NCBI RefSeq assembly: GCF_014646375.1
Contig: NZ_BMNI01000009.1
Coordinates: 1-64,000, forward strand
Direction: 5' to 3'
Length of the DNA: 64,000 bases
Origin: Nocardioides phosphati
GTDB lineage: Bacteria; Actinomycetota; Actinomycetes; Propionibacteriales; Nocardioidaceae
In this document: piece after piece, positions 61,019-64,000 of the stretch
Layout: each line of letters begins with the position of its first letter
Numbering within the stretch: position 1 is the first letter of the stretch
Made by a program: the position numbers and the translations under genes
The notes under the pieces: model-generated
Seen by the model: only the letters and a program-made list of their open reading frames with translations
The model's database searches: none
Told to the model about the DNA's origin: nothing

Positions 61019-61462
61019 TCAACGCGGATTCGTCGGGCCCAGGGACAGCAGCAGAGGTCCGGTCGGCGACGAGACGACGTCGGCGATGGTGACCGGGTCG
61101 AGGGCCGCGTAGAACGCCTCCTGGGCGCGCCCGAGCGCGGACCGGAGCCGGCAGCCTCCGCGGAGGGGACACGGGTTCTTCCCCTCGCACTCGACGACCT
61201 CCCTGCCGTCGCCGAGGCTGCGCACCACGTGACCCACCGAGATCGCGCCGGCGTCGGTCGCGAGGGCAAGACCCCCGGACCGTCCGCGACGTGCCTCCAC
61301 CACCCCGAGCTTGTGGAGGGCGGTCACCACCTTCGCCGCGTGGGTCGGACTCACCGCGAGCTCCTCCGAGAGGCGGGCCGTCGAGGCCAGCTCCCCGTCG
61401 TCGAGGACGGCCAGCCGCATCACGATGCGGAGGGCCAGGTCGGTGAAGCCGCTCAGCTGCAT
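61019..61462 (-). CDS. nsrR: Rrf2-family NO-responsive repressor, NsrR-like
   Basis: A 147-residue Rrf2 regulator starting MQLSGFTDLALRIVMRLAVL. The HTH is at about residues 26-50 (STARLSEELAVSPTHAAKVV) with wing GRSGGLAL. Three cysteines, Cys92, Cys98 and Cys104 (C-x5-C-x5-C), match the [4Fe-4S] ligands of Streptomyces coelicolor NsrR in spacing. NO would destroy the cluster and release repression of hmp, which follows directly. The AT-rich stretch 61480-61505 upstream is a likely binding area. Confident in family and in the regulatory pairing. Confidence 0.92.
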   Translation of the reverse strand: MQLSGFTDLALRIVMRLAVLDDGELASTARLSEELAVSPTHAAKVVTALHKLGVVEARRGRSGGLALATDAGAISVGHVVRSLGDGREVVECEGKNPCPLRGGCRLRSALGRAQEAFYAALDPVTIADVVSSPTGPLLLSLGPTNPR

Positions 61463-61702
61463 GCGCTCACCGTAGCTAAAAGGCGAATCAGAAATACCGA
61501 ATATCTGCGGTGAAGCCGGTCACGGTGGGCGCAGCTGGTGTCCCGGGCGTGTGTGGCTTGGGTACGGCGGGCACCGGGGTGCATGATGTGGATCACACGA
61601 CCGTCACCCATGCGGTCCGTGCACACCGGGCCGCCCCAGAGGGCAGCCCACAGCACCCCGGACGGACCACCCGCACCGTCCGGCTCACCTGAGGAGCCAT
61701 CC
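61463..61702. promoter_or_regulatory. Divergent control region of nsrR-hmp and the amino acid dehydrogenase
   Basis: This is a 240-base gap. The part next to nsrR (61480-61510) is unusually AT-rich: CTAAAAGGCGAATCAGAAAT, then ACCGAATATCTGC. It contains two GAAT half-sites in the same orientation, a plausible NsrR site although I do not see the full 11-1-11 palindrome. The rest is GC-rich. GAGGAG at 61691-61696 is the ribosome-binding site for GTG 61703. Short open frames here have no protein-like features. Confidence 0.4.
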
Positions 61703-62839
61703 GTGTCCGCAGTAGCCACTTCAAGGACTGCCACCGCCGCACCCCCTGCGAGCCGTCCCGCCGGGCTGGTCTTCGACCGCACCGACGAGCTCGCCACCGC
61801 CGCCCACGAGCAGGTCGTCTTCTGCCACGACCGCGCCACCGGCCTCCGCGCGATCATCGCGATCCACGACACCACCCTCGGCCCCGCGCTGGGTGGCACC
61901 CGGATCCACCCCTACGCCTCCGAGGCGGAGGCGCTCACCGACGTCCTCCGGCTCTCGCAGGGCATGACCGCCAAGTCGGCCGCAGCCGGCATGGAGCTCG
62001 GCGGCGGCAAGGCCGTCATCATCGGCGACCCGCGCACGGTCAAGACCCGCGAGCTCCTGCTCGCCTACGGCCGCTTCGTCGACTCGCTCGGCGGTCGCTA
62101 CGTCACCGCCGGTGACGTCGGCTCGACCGCCGACGACCTCGACGTCGTCGCCGAGGCCACGCGCTGGGTCGTCGGCAAGAACAAGGGCGGGTCGGGCGAC
62201 AGCGGCTACTCCACGGCGTACGGCGTGTTCTGCGCGCTCCGCGCCGCCGCGCGGCACCGCTTCGGCCAGGGTGGCCTGGCCGGCAGCACGATCGGCGTCG
62301 AGGGTGTCGGCAAGGTGGGTGCGCGCCTGGTCGGCCTGCTCGCGGCCGCCGGCGTCGAGCGGATCCTGGTCAGCGACCCCAACGCCGAGGCGACCGCCCG
62401 GCTGGCCGGCAACTACGCCGCGGTCGAGGTCGTGCCGTCGGTGGTCGATGCGGACGTCGACGTCTACGCGCCGTGCGCCCTGGGCGCGACCCTGACGCCG
62501 CAGAGCGTTGCCGCACTGCGTGCCCGGGTGGTCTGCGGTGCCGCCAACAACCAGCTGCTGACGCACGACGTCGCCGACCTGATGCACGCCCGCGGCGTGC
62601 TGTGGGTCCCCGACTACGTCGCCAACGCGGGCGGCGTGGTGCAGGTGGGCGGCGAGCTCTACGGCCACTCCCACGAGACCGTCGAGCGCGGCATCGAGGC
62701 GATCGGCCACACGACCGACGAGGTGCTCACGACCGCCGAGGACCTCGGCATCACCACCGCGGCTGCCGCCGACGCTGTCGTCGAGGCCCGCCTCGCAGCG
62801 CGTCGCGCCGAGCTCGGCCGTCAGGAGATGGGCCGGTGA
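61703..62839 (+). CDS. Leucine/valine dehydrogenase
   Basis: A 378-residue Glu/Leu/Phe/Val-dehydrogenase family enzyme that deaminates branched-chain amino acids to 2-oxoacids with NAD+. Motifs are LGPALGGTRIHPY, QGMTAKSAAAGMELGGGKAVI with the catalytic Lys, AGDVGST, and the NAD loop GVEGVGKVGARLV. C-terminal NYVANAGGV-type motif appears as DYVANAGGVVQVGGE. An Ala/Thr-rich tail of about 20 residues precedes the fold. GTG 61703 has GAGGAG seven bases upstream. Its stop overlaps the next gene, an oxoacid oxidoreductase, as GTGA, giving a consecutive pathway. Confidence 0.9.
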   Translation: MSAVATSRTATAAPPASRPAGLVFDRTDELATAAHEQVVFCHDRATGLRAIIAIHDTTLGPALGGTRIHPYASEAEALTDVLRLSQGMTAKSAAAGMELGGGKAVIIGDPRTVKTRELLLAYGRFVDSLGGRYVTAGDVGSTADDLDVVAEATRWVVGKNKGGSGDSGYSTAYGVFCALRAAARHRFGQGGLAGSTIGVEGVGKVGARLVGLLAAAGVERILVSDPNAEATARLAGNYAAVEVVPSVVDADVDVYAPCALGATLTPQSVAALRARVVCGAANNQLLTHDVADLMHARGVLWVPDYVANAGGVVQVGGELYGHSHETVERGIEAIGHTTDEVLTTAEDLGITTAAAADAVVEARLAARRAELGRQEMGR

Positions 62840-64000
62840 CCGCGGTCTTCGAGCCCGGCACCGTCTTCGAAGCGTATGACCTGAGCGACCGCTACCGCGC
62901 GGGCGCCGGTCCGGTACTGCTGACGGGTGTCCAGGCGATCGCACGCATGCTGGTCGAGCAGCGCGCCCTCGACCGCCGGCGCGGCCTGCGCACGGGGCTC
63001 TTCATCTCGGGCTACCCGGGCAGCCCGCTCGGCGGGCTCGACCAGCTGCTGCTGCAGATGCCCGAGCGGATGGCCGACAACGGGATCACGGTGGTGCCCG
63101 GACTCAACGAGGAGCTCGCCGCCACCGCGGTCTGGGGCACGCAGTCGTCGGTCACGCTCGACACCGACCGCTTCGACGGAGTGACCGGCGTGTGGTTCGG
63201 CAAGGGCCCCGGTGTCGACCGTGCCTGCGACGCGATCCGCCACCTCAACATGTACGGCGGCCACCCGCAGGGCGGCGTGCTCATGCTCGTCGGCGACGAC
63301 CCGGCGGCGAAGTCCTCGACCGTCCCGGCGGTCAGCGAGCGGACCCTCGCCTCGCTCGGCGTACCGGTGCTCTTCCCGCGCAACGCCTCCGAGATCGTCG
63401 AGCTCGGCCTGCACGGCATCGCGATGGCGCGCGCCTCGGGCTGCGTGGTCGCGCTCAAGGTCGTCGCCGACGTGGCCGACGGTGCCTGGGTCGTCGACGG
63501 CTCGACCTCGCTGGTCGATCCCGTCGCTCCCGAGATCTCGTGGGAGGGCCGCCCGTGGACCTACGAGCCGACGAAGATCGAGCTCTACCCCGACCGGATC
63601 GTCGGCGCCGAGGCGAAGCTCTACGGCCCGCGCATGGCCACGGTCACGGCGTACGCCGCGGCCAACGGCCTCAACCGGATCGACGTCGAGGCTCCGGGCG
63701 CGAAGCTCGGCATCGTGGCGGCCGGCAGCTGCTACGACTCGCTCCGCCAGGCGCTGACCGACCTCGGCGTGGGTGTCGAGGACCTCGAGCGGGCGGGGGT
63801 CCGCGTGCTGCGGATGGGGATGATGTGGCCGGTCGAGCCGACCGTCATCGACACCTTCGCCGACGGACTCGACGAGCTCCTCGTCGTCGAGGACAAGACC
63901 GCCTTCCTCGAGCAGGGGATCCGCGACTTGCTCTACGGCCGCGAGGGCGCACCCCGGATCCTCGGCAAGCGCGACGCGCTCGGGGCTCCGCTCGTCCCGT
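62836..64000 (+). CDS. Indolepyruvate/2-oxoacid:ferredoxin oxidoreductase, 5' part
   Basis: An incomplete gene: 388 codons are present and the frame is still open at the window edge. It encodes the N-terminal part of a large single-chain 2-oxoacid:ferredoxin oxidoreductase (indolepyruvate type, normally about 1150 residues). Blocks are LLTGVQAIARMLVEQRALDRR, GLFISGYPGSPLGGLDQ, GLNEELAATAVWGTQ, WFGKGPGVDRACDAIRH and GGVLMLVGDDPAAKSS. It decarboxylates an oxoacid to the acyl-CoA. GTG 62836 overlaps the dehydrogenase stop as GTGA. The upstream gene suggests branched-chain oxoacids as substrates, feeding isobutyryl-CoA-type products. Confidence 0.9.
   Translation, partial: MTAVFEPGTVFEAYDLSDRYRAGAGPVLLTGVQAIARMLVEQRALDRRRGLRTGLFISGYPGSPLGGLDQLLLQMPERMADNGITVVPGLNEELAATAVWGTQSSVTLDTDRFDGVTGVWFGKGPGVDRACDAIRHLNMYGGHPQGGVLMLVGDDPAAKSSTVPAVSERTLASLGVPVLFPRNASEIVELGLHGIAMARASGCVVALKVVADVADGAWVVDGSTSLVDPVAPEISWEGRPWTYEPTKIELYPDRIVGAEAKLYGPRMATVTAYAAANGLNRIDVEAPGAKLGIVAAGSCYDSLRQALTDLGVGVEDLERAGVRVLRMGMMWPVEPTVIDTFADGLDELLVVEDKTAFLEQGIRDLLYGREGAPRILGKRDALGAPLVP

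Noticed and set aside
61501..61692. A 60-codon open frame in front of the amino acid dehydrogenase
   Set aside because: No ribosome-binding site, no recognisable composition, and it covers the expected promoter area of two divergent genes.

Overview
The window is very GC-rich actinobacterial DNA. The gene content and the local order resemble Nocardioides or a relative in the Propionibacteriales; this is inferred from gene content, not from a search. Bases 5469-29121 keep the order known from the mycobacterial Rv2221c-Rv2230c region: Nif3-like, zinc-ribbon, histidine phosphatase, panB, nadE, glnA2 and glnE, here interleaved with other genes.

Layout. (1) 1-3079 is the right end of an integrative element. 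It holds four tiny translationally coupled genes, three small XRE-type regulators with a divergent two-operator switch, a 52-residue DNA-binding candidate and a tyrosine integrase. It ends in the 3' half of a tRNA-Val(UAC), the probable attR. (2) 3154-29121 is mostly housekeeping: an acyl-CoA ligase, a CHAD protein, the Nif3/zinc-ribbon/phosphatase set, YaaA, an RNB ribonuclease, RNase P RNA (10473-10890), the ATP-grasp/alpha-E/transglutaminase trio, an L,D-transpeptidase, methionine aminopeptidase, an ArsR/AHSA1 pair, a SatD/membrane pair, panB, a WXG-like/DUF1023 hydrolase, nadE, glnA2 and glnE. (3) 29270-31865 is a tightly coupled three-gene unit: a WXG100 protein with a long Gly/Ala-rich tail, a small Mog1/PsbP-like candidate, and a membrane protein with a DUF2510-like tail. 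It is the best candidate here for an undescribed system. (4) 31866-37435 holds mqo, an alkyltransferase-like protein, a MarR regulator and a fused acyl-CoA mutase (icmF). (5) 37587-53840 is a large catabolic cluster resembling sterol or isoprenoid side-chain degradation: acyl-CoA dehydrogenases, a cholesterol-oxidase-like enzyme, SDR, MaoC hydratase, SCP-x-like thiolase, Baeyer-Villiger-type monooxygenase, hydrolases and an acyl-CoA synthetase. A TetR gene sits in the middle, and five related RGACAC-N-GTGTCY palindromes lie at its promoters, suggesting a local regulon. (6) 53986-58280 has a DoxX protein, an acyltransferase, a two-component system, a DUF2231 membrane protein and a Rieske protein whose C-terminus looks frameshifted. 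(7) 58293-61462 is an NsrR-like/flavohaemoglobin operon that also carries a FetB-like permease. (8) 61703-64000 has a leucine/valine dehydrogenase coupled to the start of a large 2-oxoacid:ferredoxin oxidoreductase that runs off the edge.

Many neighbouring genes overlap by ATGA or GTGA, and these overlaps fixed several start codons. Apart from the RNase P RNA region there is no stretch over 300 bases without a gene. I saw no CRISPR array, insertion sequence, replication origin or intact tRNA.
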